Origin: Pseudomonas luteola NBRC 103146
Lineage (GTDB): Bacteria; Pseudomonadota; Gammaproteobacteria; Pseudomonadales; Pseudomonadaceae
Length of the DNA stretch: 64,000 nucleotides
NCBI RefSeq assembly: GCF_002091675.1
Contig: NZ_BDAE01000017.1
Coordinates: forward strand, 1-64,000
Reading direction: 5' to 3'
This document shows positions 49,283-58,901 of the stretch, in pieces. Positions within the stretch are counted from its first letter, which is position 1. Each line of letters opens with the position of its first letter. A program made the position numbers and the translations under genes. The notes under the pieces were generated by a model that saw only the letters and a list, made by a program, of their open reading frames with translations, made no database searches and was not told the origin of the DNA.

Positions 49283-50212
49283 ATGGCTAGCATTCTTGAT
49301 TCTGTCGACCAGCGCACGCAGCTGGTAGGCGAGAACCGTCTGGAAATTCTGATGTTTCGTCTGTCCAGTCGGCAGATGTTTGCCATCAACGTGTTTAAGG
49401 TGCAGGAAGTATTGCACCTGCCCAAACTGACTTTAATGCCCAAGCGTAATCCGATGGTCTGCGGTGTCATTCATCTGCGCGGACAAACACTGCCGGTTAT
49501 TGACTTGGCATGTGCCATTGGGATGAGGCCGATTGTGCCTGATCAAAACAGCACGATTATCGTCACTGAGTACAACCGCACCGTCCAGGCGTTCCTGGTA
49601 GGAAGCGTGGATCGCATCATCAACCTTAACTGGGACAGCATCCAACCCCCTCCGGGTGGAGCCGGTCGTCAACATTATCTGACGGCTATTACCAAGTTTG
49701 AGGACAAGCTGATCGAAGTCATCGATGTAGAAAAAGTACTGGCTGAAATCGTGCCTTATAACGTCAAGGTTTCCCGCGAGCGCTTGGACGACTCGTTGCT
49801 AACCAAAGCGAAGTCACGTGAAATTATGTTGGTGGATGACTCCAGCACCGCGCTCAATCAGATGCGCGATACACTGACGCAGCTCGGTTTGACCTTCCAC
49901 ATCGCTACAGATGGTCTCAAGGCGTTGCAGAAACTCAAACAATGGGCCAAGGACGGGGTCAATGTCTCTGAAAAGCTGCTAATGCTTATTACAGACGCTG
50001 AAATGCCGGAGATGGATGGCTATCGCCTAACGACGGAGATCCGTCAGGATCCTCAGCTCAGTAGCCTCTACGTCGTACTCCATACCTCGCTATCCGGTAG
50101 TTTCAACGAGGCGATGGTCAAGAAAGTAGGCTGCAACGCATTCCTGTCCAAGTTCCAGCCTGATTTATTGGTTGAGGCGGTACGAACCCGATTGAGCCTG
50201 CTAGACCAATAA
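49283..50212 (+). CDS. cheV: Chemotaxis coupling protein CheV
   Basis: A 309-residue fusion of a CheW-like domain (about 15-160; 'VCGVIHLRGQTLPVIDLACAIG') with a receiver domain (about 175-305; 'IMLVDDSSTAL', phospho-acceptor Asp in 'LMLITDAEMPEMDGY'). CheV couples chemoreceptors to the CheA kinase and adjusts signalling by its phosphorylation. The ATG at 49283 has AGGAG upstream; the frame is open 24 codons earlier but that region carries the sigma-28 promoter. No other chemotaxis genes are in the window. Confidence 0.94.
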   Translation: MASILDSVDQRTQLVGENRLEILMFRLSSRQMFAINVFKVQEVLHLPKLTLMPKRNPMVCGVIHLRGQTLPVIDLACAIGMRPIVPDQNSTIIVTEYNRTVQAFLVGSVDRIINLNWDSIQPPPGGAGRQHYLTAITKFEDKLIEVIDVEKVLAEIVPYNVKVSRERLDDSLLTKAKSREIMLVDDSSTALNQMRDTLTQLGLTFHIATDGLKALQKLKQWAKDGVNVSEKLLMLITDAEMPEMDGYRLTTEIRQDPQLSSLYVVLHTSLSGSFNEAMVKKVGCNAFLSKFQPDLLVEAVRTRLSLLDQ

Positions 50213-50308
50213 GTGTAGGTCCTGACGATAATTTTGTCCGTCAAGCCTGCACACAGGCGCTGATCTTTTCTAGACTCACGGCTTCTTTGGTCGACAGGAA
50301 GCCGTGCC

Positions 50309-51115
50309 ATGTTTCATCTCAGCGGACTTTATCGTTATCCCGTCAAATCTACTGCGCCTGAGCCTCTTGAGCGTGCCGATATTGATTGCCTAGGCGTGGC
50401 GGGTGATCGGCGATGGATGGTGGTAGAGGCTTCGACAGGACGTTTCCTGACCCAGCGATTGTTACCCAGCATGGGGCAGATTGTAGCCCGTTGGATCAGT
50501 AACGGTTGTCTCTCGCTTAATGCCCCCGGAATGTCAACGCTTGAAATTTCTGTTCCTCTGCCAGATGAGGCCCTGCAGGGCGTCACACTCTGGCGAGACA
50601 CGTTCCAGGTTCCAGAGGCAGGAGAAGAAGCCAATGCCTGGTTAAGCACCTTCTTGGACAGACCTTGTCGCTTGGTGTACATGCCCGAAAGTCGGGCGCG
50701 TCAGGTTGATACTGCTTATGCCAGTCCTGGTGATCACGTTAATTTCGCAGACGGTTTTCCATTGCTACTGATTGGCCAGGCCTCTCTGGATGATCTGGCT
50801 CAGCGTGTGGGCCGGCCTTTGGATATGAGGCGGTTCAGACCTAATCTGGTCGTTGAAGGTAGCAAGGCTTACGCGGAGGATAAATGGACGCATATACGAA
50901 TAGGGGAGGTTGAATTTCGTATTGTGAAGCCTTGCTCTCGGTGTGTACTGATTACTGTTGATCCGGTTACCAGCGTGCGCAGTCATGACCGGGAGCCTTT
51001 AGCAACACTGAAGACTTATAGAGAACATGAGGGCGCCGTTTACTTTGGGCAGAATCTGATCCAGCTTAATCCAGGCGCAGTGAATATCGGTATGCCTGTT
51101 GAGGTGCTGGCATAG
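50309..51115 (+). CDS. MOSC domain protein (YcbX/MOSC N-terminal type)
   Basis: A 268-residue protein with an N-terminal MOSC beta-barrel domain ('LYRYPVKSTAPEPLERADID', 'GDRRWMVVEASTGRFLTQR') and a C-terminal MOSC domain ('FRPNLVVEG', 'FRIVKPCSRCVLITVDP'). The conserved cysteine of the last motif binds molybdenum cofactor in related N-hydroxylated-compound reductases. E. coli YcbX has an added ferredoxin domain, which is absent here, so an external electron donor would be needed. It stands alone between cheV and a shared terminator. Confidence 0.9.
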   Translation: MFHLSGLYRYPVKSTAPEPLERADIDCLGVAGDRRWMVVEASTGRFLTQRLLPSMGQIVARWISNGCLSLNAPGMSTLEISVPLPDEALQGVTLWRDTFQVPEAGEEANAWLSTFLDRPCRLVYMPESRARQVDTAYASPGDHVNFADGFPLLLIGQASLDDLAQRVGRPLDMRRFRPNLVVEGSKAYAEDKWTHIRIGEVEFRIVKPCSRCVLITVDPVTSVRSHDREPLATLKTYREHEGAVYFGQNLIQLNPGAVNIGMPVEVLA

Positions 51116-51128
51116 CGCAGTGGAAATG

Positions 51129-51153
51129 AAAGGCCCTTCTGAGAAGGGCCTTT
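51129..51153. terminator. Bidirectional terminator between MOSC gene and rapA
   Basis: A ten-base stem (AAAGGCCCTT with its complement) and five-base loop between two convergent genes. Confidence 0.87.
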
Positions 51154-51157
51154 GTCA

Positions 51158-53980
51158 TCAACCAGCTACTAGAACCCGTATAGATTCAAGGCGTAGCGAT
51201 GCTTTGTCCAAGTGGGCAATACCTTCTTCACGCTGCTGACGCAGGGTGTCGATTTCAGTATCACGAACACTTGGGTTGACGGCTTGCAATGCCGTCAAGC
51301 GAGCCAGCTCCTCGTCCATGTTGGCAACGAAACGCTGACGTGCCAGTTCGACGCGCTCGTTATGACGAGGCAATACCTTGCCTTCGCCAGCCGCCACGAG
51401 TTTGCTCAAGGCGTCACGCTGGGCTTGAACAAACTTGTTGGCGCTTCCGCGTGGTACGCTTTCCAGCTGATCATTAAGCGTCTCGAACGAAACGCGTGCA
51501 GCCAGATCATTGCCGTTTGCATCCAGCAGGCAGCGAAGGGCAATAGGGGGCAGGAAGCGAGTCAACTGAAGTGAACGTGGGGCTACCGCCTCGCTGACGT
51601 AAAGCAGTTCAAGCAGTACTGTGCCAGGCTTGAGTGCCTTGTTCTTGATCAGCGCTACTGCCGTGTTGCCCATCGAGCCTGATAGCACAAGGTCCATGCC
51701 GCCCTGGACCATGGGGTGCTCCCAGGTAAGAAACTGCATGTCTTCACGTGCCAGGGCCAGATCCCGGTCATAGGTAATCGTCACGCCTTCATCGTTACCC
51801 AGGGGGAAGCCTGCATCGAGCATTTTTTCGCTGGGCTTGAGGATGAGCGCATTATCGGAGTGGTCTTCGCTGTCGACGCCAAAGGCATCCAATAGCTTCT
51901 CCATATAGATCGGCAGTGCAAACTCGTCATCCTGTTCCAGGATCGCCTCCTGAAGCTCTTCACCTTCGCCGGAGCCACTGGAGTTAAGCTCAAGCAACCG
52001 ATCGCGGCCTGTATGCAGCTCAGCTTCAAGTGCTTCACGTGTGCGGCGACCCTCTTCAAGCAGAGCTTGCCAGCTGTCCTCATCTCCACCAGGGAGCAGC
52101 GTGTTGAGCTGTTCACCGAAGCGCTGCTCTAGCGTATTGCCGGTAGGGCAGGTTGACAGAAACGCATTCAGTGCATGGTGGTACCACTGGAACTTGCGCT
52201 CCTGTGCGCTACCTTCGAGGTAAGGAACATGCAGCTGAATAGTGTGGCGCTGACCGATCCGGTCCAAACGGCCGATTCGCTGCTCCAGCAAGTCAGGGTG
52301 CGCGGGTAGATCGAACAACACGAGATGATGGGCAAACTGGAAGTTGCGTCCTTCACTACCAATTTCAGAGCAGATCAGTACCTGCGCCCCAAATTCTTCG
52401 TCAGCGAAGTAGGCGGCAGCCCGGTCACGTTCAAGAATACTCATCCGCTCATGGAAAACCGTGGCCGGAATGCCCGAGCGCAGTCGCAAGGCGTCTTCCA
52501 AATCCAGTGCAGTCTCTGCATGTGCGCAGATGACTAGAACCTTGAATTTTTTCAAGCCTTTGAGGGTTTCAATCAGCCACTCTACACGTGGGTCATGGCG
52601 CCACCAGCGATCGTTTTCATCCTCTGGAACATACAGTGTTTCAGGATACAGCGAGGCGCTGGCATCCATGTACTGATCTGGGAAGGGCAAGGCTGATGCA
52701 TCCAGGTTTCGCTCTGGAAAGCCCAGCACTGCGGCGCGAGTATTACGGAAAAGAACCCGACCTGTCCCGTGACGGTCCAGTAGTTCACGAATAAGGCGCG
52801 AACGAGCCTCTTCGTCACCAGCCGCAGCGGATGTAAGCAGCGCGTCGCCTTCCTCGCCCAGGAAGCCATGAATGGCGGCACGTGAAGCATCGCTCATCGT
52901 ACCGTGGTCCAGCAGCTCTTGAACAGCTTCGGCAACCGGGCGGTAATTGGCACTTTCATTACGGAATGCTTCAAGATCGTGGAAGCGATTAGGATCCAGC
53001 AGGCGCAGGCGGGCAAAGTGGCTGTCTTGACCAAGCTGTTCGGGCGTAGCGGTCAGAAGCAGGACGCCAGGGATGACTTCAGCCAGCTGCTCGACCAGAG
53101 CATATTCGGGACTTACCTGTTCCGGGTGCCATACAAGGTGATGGGCTTCATCCACAACCATAAGGTCCCAGCCGGCTGCAAACGCGGCGTCCTGGGCGCG
53201 CTCATCACGCTTTAGCCAGTCCAAAGAGACCAAAGCAATCTGATTATCTTCAAAAGGATTGGTCGCGTCACTGGCGCGGAAGCGCTCTGAATCGAACAGG
53301 GCGACTTCCAGATTGAAGCGCCGGCGCATCTCTACCAGCCACTGATGCTGGAGGTTTTCAGGCACAAGAATCAGAATGCGACGCGCACGACCACTGAGCA
53401 GCTGACGATGGATAACAAGACCTGCTTCGATCGTCTTGCCAAGGCCCACTTCGTCGGCCAAAAGGACACGTGGAGCAATACGGTCAGCTACACTACGGGC
53501 AATATGCAGCTGGTGTGGGATAGGTTGGGCTCGAGCGCCTGCCAGCCCCCAGAGTGGCGATTGTAAGAGACGACTGCTGTGTTCAAGTGTGTGGTAACGC
53601 AGGCTGAACCAGGAAAGCGGGTCGATTTGACCTGCGAAAAGACGATCACTTGCCAGACGGAACTGAATAAAGTTGGATAGTTCAGCCTCGGTCATCGTGC
53701 GAGGTTCGTTTTTGGCATTCAAACCGTGATAGGTGAGCAGGCCTTCGTTTTCTTCCACCTCACGAACGGTGAGTTTCCAGCCTTCAAAGTGGGTGATTTC
53801 ATCACCTGGTGCGAAGCGTACGCGGGTCAAGGGTGCGTTGCGTTGAGCATACTGGCGTGTTTCTCCGGTAGCCGGATACAGTACGGTCAGAAGGCGTCCA
53901 TCCTGTGCCAGGATGGTACCGAGCCCCAGCTCGGCTTCACTGTCACTGATCCAACGTTGCCCAGGTTGATACTGCGCCAT
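51158..53980 (-). CDS. rapA: RNA polymerase-associated ATPase RapA
   Basis: A Swi2/Snf2-family ATPase that binds RNA polymerase and helps it recycle after termination. The 940-residue protein has the N-terminal Tudor-like domains ('[21 protein letters not shown]'), Walker A in '[19 protein letters not shown]', the 'DEAHH' box, '[21 protein letters not shown]', and the C-terminal helicase motifs ('[20 protein letters not shown]', '[10 protein letters not shown]'). Full length compared with about 950 to 970 in relatives. The ATG at 53980 has GGAGAAG upstream. Confidence 0.97.
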   Translation of the reverse strand: MAQYQPGQRWISDSEAELGLGTILAQDGRLLTVLYPATGETRQYAQRNAPLTRVRFAPGDEITHFEGWKLTVREVEENEGLLTYHGLNAKNEPRTMTEAELSNFIQFRLASDRLFAGQIDPLSWFSLRYHTLEHSSRLLQSPLWGLAGARAQPIPHQLHIARSVADRIAPRVLLADEVGLGKTIEAGLVIHRQLLSGRARRILILVPENLQHQWLVEMRRRFNLEVALFDSERFRASDATNPFEDNQIALVSLDWLKRDERAQDAAFAAGWDLMVVDEAHHLVWHPEQVSPEYALVEQLAEVIPGVLLLTATPEQLGQDSHFARLRLLDPNRFHDLEAFRNESANYRPVAEAVQELLDHGTMSDASRAAIHGFLGEEGDALLTSAAAGDEEARSRLIRELLDRHGTGRVLFRNTRAAVLGFPERNLDASALPFPDQYMDASASLYPETLYVPEDENDRWWRHDPRVEWLIETLKGLKKFKVLVICAHAETALDLEDALRLRSGIPATVFHERMSILERDRAAAYFADEEFGAQVLICSEIGSEGRNFQFAHHLVLFDLPAHPDLLEQRIGRLDRIGQRHTIQLHVPYLEGSAQERKFQWYHHALNAFLSTCPTGNTLEQRFGEQLNTLLPGGDEDSWQALLEEGRRTREALEAELHTGRDRLLELNSSGSGEGEELQEAILEQDDEFALPIYMEKLLDAFGVDSEDHSDNALILKPSEKMLDAGFPLGNDEGVTITYDRDLALAREDMQFLTWEHPMVQGGMDLVLSGSMGNTAVALIKNKALKPGTVLLELLYVSEAVAPRSLQLTRFLPPIALRCLLDANGNDLAARVSFETLNDQLESVPRGSANKFVQAQRDALSKLVAAGEGKVLPRHNERVELARQRFVANMDEELARLTALQAVNPSVRDTEIDTLRQQREEGIAHLDKASLRLESIRVLVAG

Positions 53981-54095
53981 GTAGTAGCTTCTCCCGCCCA
54001 TTCAAAAAGCCGGTTATGTTAACGAATGCGCCCGCCGAGGCCAAAGCCTGATGGCATAAAATCTTTAAATAGGTATATCGCGAGAGGACAAGTTG

Positions 54096-54362
54096 ATGTT
54101 ACCGCCCATACCGCAAGCCTTGATTCCGATCACTACGCAGCACGATTCCGTAAAGCCTCGACCGGACATCGCTCCAGTAACAGCTGTCGCCCATGCAAAG
54201 GAAGCAGGCTTTCAATCCGTTCTGGATGAGCAAAAGCTGGAGCAGGAAAGCGAAAAACGTCGCAAGCGTAAGCGGGGACTGCAGGTTTTACTGCCGGATG
54301 AGCGTGCCGAAGCATTGATGGAACCTTCCGAAAAAGGGCAGTGTGTTGATATCAAAGTTTAG
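54096..54362 (+). CDS. Small protein of unknown function upstream of alkB-like gene
   Basis: An 88-residue soluble protein that I do not recognise. Its N-terminus is proline-rich ('PPIPQALIPITTQ'), the middle is a very charged stretch 'EQKLEQESEKRRKRKRGL', and the end is acidic. No membrane helix, signal peptide or catalytic motif is visible. A good ribosome site (GAGAGGA, seven bases before the ATG) and the spacing to the next gene support it as real. It is divergent from rapA, with about 115 bases between start codons, and may share a transcript with the AlkB-like gene 100 bases downstream. Confidence 0.72.
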   Translation: MLPPIPQALIPITTQHDSVKPRPDIAPVTAVAHAKEAGFQSVLDEQKLEQESEKRRKRKRGLQVLLPDERAEALMEPSEKGQCVDIKV

Positions 54363-54461
54363 GCGGCGGCTGGGTTCTATCAAGCCATATATAGCGCTCT
54401 GTATAAGTCAATGCCAAGAGAGGGTCGGCCGCAAGCCCTCTCGGGAAGGAGAAGGGAGGCC

Positions 54462-55043
54462 ATGACTCAGACAGGTTTGGCGAATGCCGATGTGACGCTC
54501 TATGAGTCTTGGGTTGTTTCTCAGGAAGCTGACGACTGGATGGCGGAGCTGATTAAACAAACGCCATGGGAGCAGCCGCAGGTGCAGGTTTACGGCAGGA
54601 GCTATCCAACCCCCAGGCTCGTTGCTTGGTATGGTGATCCTGGAATCAGTTATGGATATTCCAGTCTTGCGCATCCTTCTTTGCCTTGGACGGAGCTTCT
54701 TGGCGATATTCGTGGTCTAGTGAGTCGGTTTTGTGAACACCCATTCAATGGGGTGTTGATCAACTATTATCGTAACGGCCAAGATGCCATGGGTTGGCAT
54801 AGTGATAACGAGGCTGTGCTAGGCCGAAACCCTACAATTGCTTCGTTAAGCCTGGGGGAGGCGCGACGTTTCGATCTGCGTCGTCGCGGTGTGCAACGTA
54901 TCGAGCATTCCATCGAGCTAACGCACGGCTCGCTTCTGGTTATGCGAGGTGCTACCCAGCATTATTGGCAGCATCAAGTTGCCCGTACAAAACGGTCTAT
55001 GTCTTCTCGACTCAATCTTACTTTTCGTTGGATACGAACGTGA
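54462..55043 (+). CDS. AlkB-like 2-oxoglutarate/Fe(II) dioxygenase
   Basis: A 193-residue enzyme of the AlkB family, which removes alkyl groups from nucleic acids by oxidation. All iron ligands are visible: His113 and Asp115 in 'MGWHSDNEAVLG' and His171 in 'HYWQHQVART', with 2-oxoglutarate-binding Arg183 in 'SSRLNLTFR'. The 'NYYRNGQDAMGWHSDNE' form resembles ALKBH2/3-like and bacterial type II AlkB proteins rather than E. coli AlkB itself. The ATG at 54462 has an excellent GGGAGG site. Its stop overlaps the start of a 52-residue basic protein. Confidence 0.92.
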   Translation: MTQTGLANADVTLYESWVVSQEADDWMAELIKQTPWEQPQVQVYGRSYPTPRLVAWYGDPGISYGYSSLAHPSLPWTELLGDIRGLVSRFCEHPFNGVLINYYRNGQDAMGWHSDNEAVLGRNPTIASLSLGEARRFDLRRRGVQRIEHSIELTHGSLLVMRGATQHYWQHQVARTKRSMSSRLNLTFRWIRT

Positions 55044-55198
55044 GCGATAACAACCTGATTGATTTTACTTCCGAGCGAAGCAAGCGCATCCATGATTTGA
55101 ATGAAAAACGGCTGAACGAGATGCGTCAGGCGTTCGAACAGGCTCTGCCATTGGCGAAGCCCAAAAAGAAAGGCAAGTCAAAGCCCAAGAAACGTTGA
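55040..55198 (+). CDS. 52-residue basic protein coupled to the AlkB-like gene
   Basis: The frame starts with GTG at 55040 inside the stop region of the AlkB-like gene (GTGA overlap), indicating translational coupling. The protein has an N-terminal 'SDNNLIDFTSERSKRIHDL', a helical charged centre and a strongly basic tail 'AKPKKKGKSKPKKR'. The tail suggests nucleic-acid binding, which is inference. I recall similar short proteins in pseudomonads but no known function. It has no membrane helix or signal. Confidence 0.75.
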   Translation: MSDNNLIDFTSERSKRIHDLNEKRLNEMRQAFEQALPLAKPKKKGKSKPKKR

Positions 55199-55298
55199 GT
55201 GTCAGTTACCTACCTACCCAACCATTGACTGAGGTCAATAATCCGAAGCTGTCTCTCGTTTAACGTATACCCATTGCTTGGCCGCAGAGATCATCACC

Positions 55299-55406
55299 AT
55301 GTTTATCGATGATGTCATCACAATGGGTATCGGCGCGTTGGCTTCGATTTCGCTGTTTGTTGCGGTTGTAGGTTTCATCGTCTGGAAGGATATGCATAAA
55401 CGCTGA
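55299..55406 (+). CDS. Predicted 35-residue single-span membrane protein
   Basis: A very small frame: MFIDDVIT, then a hydrophobic stretch of about 20 residues ('GIGALASISLFVAVVGFIVW') and a basic end 'KDMHKR', typical of a one-helix inner-membrane peptide with cytoplasmic C-terminus. A weak GAG ribosome element precedes the ATG, and a strong terminator follows 32 bases after the stop, which supports a transcribed unit ending here. I recall similar short proteins in this position in pseudomonads but cannot name a role. Confidence 0.6.
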   Translation: MFIDDVITMGIGALASISLFVAVVGFIVWKDMHKR

Positions 55407-55437
55407 CCTTCTGGACAAAGGGCACGCAAGGCACTTG

Positions 55438-55461
55438 GGCGACTTCGGTCGCCTTTTTTTT
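55438..55461 (+). terminator. Terminator after the small membrane-protein gene
   Basis: A six-base stem (GGCGAC/GTCGCC) with a stable TTCG loop followed by eight T on the plus strand. Confidence 0.92.
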
Positions 55462-55481
55462 GCTCTATTTTCAGGGATTAG

Positions 55482-55510
55482 AAAAAGGCTGGCTAAAAAG
55501 CCAGCCTTTT
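55482..55510 (-). terminator. Terminator of the sugar transporter gene
   Basis: An 11-base stem (AAAAGGCTGGC with its complement) and six-base loop, followed on the minus strand by a T run. It lies just after the stop of the transporter at 55515. Confidence 0.9.
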
Positions 55511-55514
55511 GTGT

Positions 55515-56750
55515 TTAGTGAGCAACTACAGGTTTGGTGCGATAGCCTTTCAAACCGTAGAAGAGAATGTAGACATAGCCCAGCATCGGAACAAAGAACG
55601 ACATCAGCAGGCCGATAGAGTCAGCAAACATAGCCTGGATAAACGGAACCAGTGCGCCGCCAACGATGCCCATGCACAGCAGACCAGAGCCCTTACTGGT
55701 GAACTTGCCTAGGCCGTCTAGAGCCAGGGAGAAGATGGTGGGGAACATAATGGAGTTGAACAGACCAATGCAAAGCAGAGCCCACATTGCTGCCTTACCA
55801 CTGACTGCCATGGCAATCGCAAGCAATACGACGTTTGCAACGCTGTTGAAGGCCAGCACATAGTTAGGTCTGACGCGTGCCATGATCACACCACCGACAA
55901 AGCGGCCTACCATCGCGCCGCCCCAGTACAGAGCGAGGTAGCGTCCAGCTACATCACTCGAGAGGCCTGCCACGTCAGGGCTTTCCATCAGGCTGATCAG
56001 GTAGGTGCCGATCGATACCTCGGAGCCTACATACATGAAAATACCGATAACACCGAGAAGAAGGTGCTTGTACTGCCAGATGCTTTTGGCTTCGTGCTGA
56101 GGAGCGCTGTTCTGCTGGGTCTGAACTTCGTCATTACCACCTTTGATTTGCGGCAATTTGATAAAGCCAATGATCACGGCAATTGCCAGAAGCATACCGG
56201 CCAGAATCAGGTAGGGCATCTGTACCGAAGAGGCATCTGTGCTGTGCTCGACCAGTGCCAGAATGGTTACGGCGCCAATCAGCGGGCCTACGGTTGTGCC
56301 CAGAGAGTTGAAGGCCTGAGTCAGCGTCAGACGGCTTGCAGCGGTTTCCGGCTTACCAAGAACAGTAACGTAAGGGTTGGCTGCCACCTGTAGGACAGTG
56401 ATACCGCCCGCTAGTACGAATAAGGCCAGTAGGAAGAAGGCGTAGGAGTGCGCTCCGGCAGCTGGATAAAACAGCAAACAGCCAACAGCAGCTGTACATA
56501 AACCGAAGATAATTCCCTTCTTGTAGCCAAGCCCCTCAACCAGGCGACCTGCCGGGAACGAGACGATGAAGTAGGCGGTAAAGAAACAGAACTGAATCAG
56601 CGAGGCTTGAACGTAGCTCAGCGTGAAGACAGCCTTGAGGTGAGGAACCAGAATATCATTCAGCGAGGTAATCAATCCCCACATGAAGAACAGTACGGTC
56701 AGTACCGACAGGGGGCCTCTGTAATTTGGAACTTCGTTGGAATTATTCAT
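55515..56750 (-). CDS. Sugar:proton symporter, FucP/GluP family (MFS)
   Basis: A 411-residue inner-membrane transporter with about twelve helices. The N-terminal 'LFFMWGLITSLNDILVPHLK' and 'QFCFFTAYFIVSFPAGRLVEGLGYKKGI' region are hallmarks of the fucose/glucose/galactose (FHS) family of the MFS. Family members carry L-fucose, glucose, galactose or related sugars with protons. A GGAGAGAAG site precedes the ATG. No sugar kinase, isomerase or regulator is beside it, so the substrate is open. It is flanked by its own terminator and by a non-coding stretch of about 225 bases before the fabB stop. Confidence 0.9.
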   Translation of the reverse strand: MNNSNEVPNYRGPLSVLTVLFFMWGLITSLNDILVPHLKAVFTLSYVQASLIQFCFFTAYFIVSFPAGRLVEGLGYKKGIIFGLCTAAVGCLLFYPAAGAHSYAFFLLALFVLAGGITVLQVAANPYVTVLGKPETAASRLTLTQAFNSLGTTVGPLIGAVTILALVEHSTDASSVQMPYLILAGMLLAIAVIIGFIKLPQIKGGNDEVQTQQNSAPQHEAKSIWQYKHLLLGVIGIFMYVGSEVSIGTYLISLMESPDVAGLSSDVAGRYLALYWGGAMVGRFVGGVIMARVRPNYVLAFNSVANVVLLAIAMAVSGKAAMWALLCIGLFNSIMFPTIFSLALDGLGKFTSKGSGLLCMGIVGGALVPFIQAMFADSIGLLMSFFVPMLGYVYILFYGLKGYRTKPVVAH

Positions 56751-56924
56751 CTTCTCTCCAAAGGGGTAGGCGACTCAAATGAACGCCCGTTTAAAGCTCG
56801 CATATGATTGATCCAATCCGTTTCGGTTCAATCCGCGCGGAATAATAGTTATGAACCGTGCAGAAATCGATTCAGCGAGAGGTTAAATTTTTAAAAAGTT
56901 CGTCTAAAGTCATGTTTTGGTTGT

Positions 56925-56952
56925 AAAAAAACCCGCACGGTGTGCGGGTTTT
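56925..56952 (-). terminator. fabAB operon terminator
   Basis: An 11-base stem (AAAACCCGCAC with its complement), three-base loop and T run on the minus strand, 24 bases after the fabB stop. Confidence 0.9.
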
Positions 56953-56975
56953 AGGGTGTTGCACGCGGCGCTGGA

Positions 56976-58193
56976 TCAGCTATTCCAGCGCTTGAGAATC
57001 AGCGTGGCGTTGGTTCCACCAAAGCCAAAGCTGTTGCTCATGACAACGTCGAGCTTGGCATTCTCCTGAGTCTCACGAAGAATGGGCAAGTCTGCTACCT
57101 GAGAGTCGAGCTCATCGATATTGGCTGAGCCAGCGATGAAGTTGCCTTCCATCATCAACATGCAGTAGATCGCTTCATGAACACCAGCGGCGCCCAAAGA
57201 GTGACCTGACAGGCTCTTTGTAGAGCTGATGGCCGGGGCCTTGTCACCAAAGACTTCCCGTACCGCCTTGATCTCTGCAACATCACCCACCGGAGTGGAG
57301 GTGCCGTGGGTGTTCAGGTAGTCAATCGGGGCGTCCACTGTAGACATCGCCTGGCGCATGCAGCGTGCAGCGCCTTCACCGCTCGGCGCAACCATGTCAT
57401 AGCCATCGGATGTTGCACCGTAGCCTACGATTTCTGCATAAATCTTGGCACCACGAGCAAGGGCATGCTCGAGTTCCTCGACTACAACCATACCGCCGCC
57501 GCCAGCGATGACAAAGCCATCACGATTGGCATCGTACGCGCGGGAAGCTTTTTCAGGGGTTTCGTTGTACTGGCTAGACAGGGCGCCCATGGCGTCGAAC
57601 AGGAAGGACTGGGACCAATGTTCCTCTTCACCGCCACCGGCAAACACGACGTCCTGCTTGCCCAGTTGAATCTGCTCCATCGCCAGACCAATGCAGTGCG
57701 CACTGGTTGCGCAGGCCGATGCCACGGAATAGTTCAGGCCTTTAATTTTGAAAGGCGTTGCAAGGCAAGCCGATACCGTACTGCTCATAGTACGAGTAAC
57801 CCGGTAGGGGCCGACACGCTTGACGCCTTTTTCGCGCAGGATATCCAGCGCTTCCATCTGGTTGAACGTAGAGGCGCCCCCAGAGCCGGCAATCAGGCCG
57901 GTACGTGGGTTTGAAACCTGCTCTTCGGTCAAGCCTGAGTCTTTGACAGCCTGTTCCATTGCCAGGTAGGCATAGGCGGCTGCATCACCCACGAAGCGCT
58001 TGACCTTGCGGTCGATCAGCTCTTCCAGGTTCAGGTCGACGGACCCGGACACTTGGCTGCGAAGCCCCATTTCGGCATATTCCGGATTGAAACGAATGCC
58101 GGGACGACCTGCGCGCAGGTTGGCGGAAACGGTGTCTTTGTCATTGCCGAGGCAGGAAACAATGCCCAAGCCGGTGATCACGACGCGACGCAT
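56976..58193 (-). CDS. fabB: 3-oxoacyl-ACP synthase I
   Basis: The condensing enzyme needed to elongate unsaturated fatty acids. The 405-residue protein has the Cys-His-His triad: Cys161 in '[12 protein letters not shown]', His296 in '[12 protein letters not shown]' and His331 in '[11 protein letters not shown]'. It makes, with FabA, the anaerobic unsaturated fatty-acid pathway, so it is expected to be essential. It lies 12 bases downstream of fabA in the usual fabAB operon. Confidence 0.97.
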   Translation of the reverse strand: MRRVVITGLGIVSCLGNDKDTVSANLRAGRPGIRFNPEYAEMGLRSQVSGSVDLNLEELIDRKVKRFVGDAAAYAYLAMEQAVKDSGLTEEQVSNPRTGLIAGSGGASTFNQMEALDILREKGVKRVGPYRVTRTMSSTVSACLATPFKIKGLNYSVASACATSAHCIGLAMEQIQLGKQDVVFAGGGEEEHWSQSFLFDAMGALSSQYNETPEKASRAYDANRDGFVIAGGGGMVVVEELEHALARGAKIYAEIVGYGATSDGYDMVAPSGEGAARCMRQAMSTVDAPIDYLNTHGTSTPVGDVAEIKAVREVFGDKAPAISSTKSLSGHSLGAAGVHEAIYCMLMMEGNFIAGSANIDELDSQVADLPILRETQENAKLDVVMSNSFGFGGTNATLILKRWNS

Positions 58194-58205
58194 GCGGAAG
58201 GACCC

Positions 58206-58721
58206 TTAGAAACTTTCTGTTGAAGTGAATAGGCCGACACGAAGACCTTCGGCCGAGTAAATCTCGCGACCATCAACGCTAACCGTACCATCTGCAATGG
58301 CTAGAATTAGCGAACGTGTAATGGTGCGCTTGATATGTATGTTGTAGGTCACTTTCTTGGCAGTGGGCAGTACCTGGCCAAAAAACTTGACCTCTCCTGA
58401 GCCCAGCGCACGGCCGCGGCCAGGATTTCCCTGCCAGCCAAGATAGAAACCTACCAATTGCCACATGGCATCCAAGCCCAGGCAGCCTGGCATTACCGGG
58501 TCACCTTCGAAATGGCATTTAAAGAACCAGAGATCTGGATTGATATCCAGCTCGGCGACCAGTTCACCCTTACCGTACTTGCCGCCTACATCGCTGATAT
58601 GAGTGATCCGATCGATCATCAGCATGTTCGGGGCGGGCAGTTGCGCATTACCCGGGCCGAATAGCTCGCCACGGCTGCAGCGCAGCAAGTCTTCGTGGGT
58701 GAAGGCGTGTTGTTTGGTCAT
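58206..58721 (-). CDS. fabA: 3-hydroxydecanoyl-ACP dehydratase/isomerase
   Basis: Dehydrates 3-hydroxydecanoyl-ACP and isomerises the product to cis-3-decenoyl-ACP, the branch point to unsaturated fatty acids. The 171-residue hot-dog protein has the active-site His70 and Asp84 in '[18 protein letters not shown]', the same positions as in E. coli. The start at 58721 ([13 protein letters not shown]) has a GGAG six bases upstream. It leads the fabAB operon with a TATAAT promoter. Confidence 0.97.
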   Translation of the reverse strand: MTKQHAFTHEDLLRCSRGELFGPGNAQLPAPNMLMIDRITHISDVGGKYGKGELVAELDINPDLWFFKCHFEGDPVMPGCLGLDAMWQLVGFYLGWQGNPGRGRALGSGEVKFFGQVLPTAKKVTYNIHIKRTITRSLILAIADGTVSVDGREIYSAEGLRVGLFTSTESF

Positions 58722-58759
58722 GCAAGCTCCTGTAGCTGGCCTGGTGATCAATGTCGGCG

Positions 58760-58788
58760 ATTATAGTGTCGCTCTCGCTATTGGACAG
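58760..58788 (-). promoter_or_regulatory. fabA sigma-70 promoter
   Basis: Reading leftwards: perfect -10 TATAAT (58765-58760), 17-base spacer, weaker -35 CTGTCC (58788-58783). Transcription would begin near 58753, about 30 bases before the fabA ATG. No clear operator palindrome was recognised. Confidence 0.65.
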
Positions 58789-58901
58789 CCACCACATAGA
58801 CAGCCAAGCCATTTTGAAAGTCACAGCGAGGCGGTAAAACCTCGCGAAAGACGAATTGTGCACGTTGGAGATCAAATACTCCAATAGTGATGCATATCCG
58901 A

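Noticed and set aside
58826-58845. Hairpin GCGAGG/CCTCGC after the hybrid kinase gene as a terminator
   Set aside because: The stem is short, the loop is large and no T run follows on either strand.
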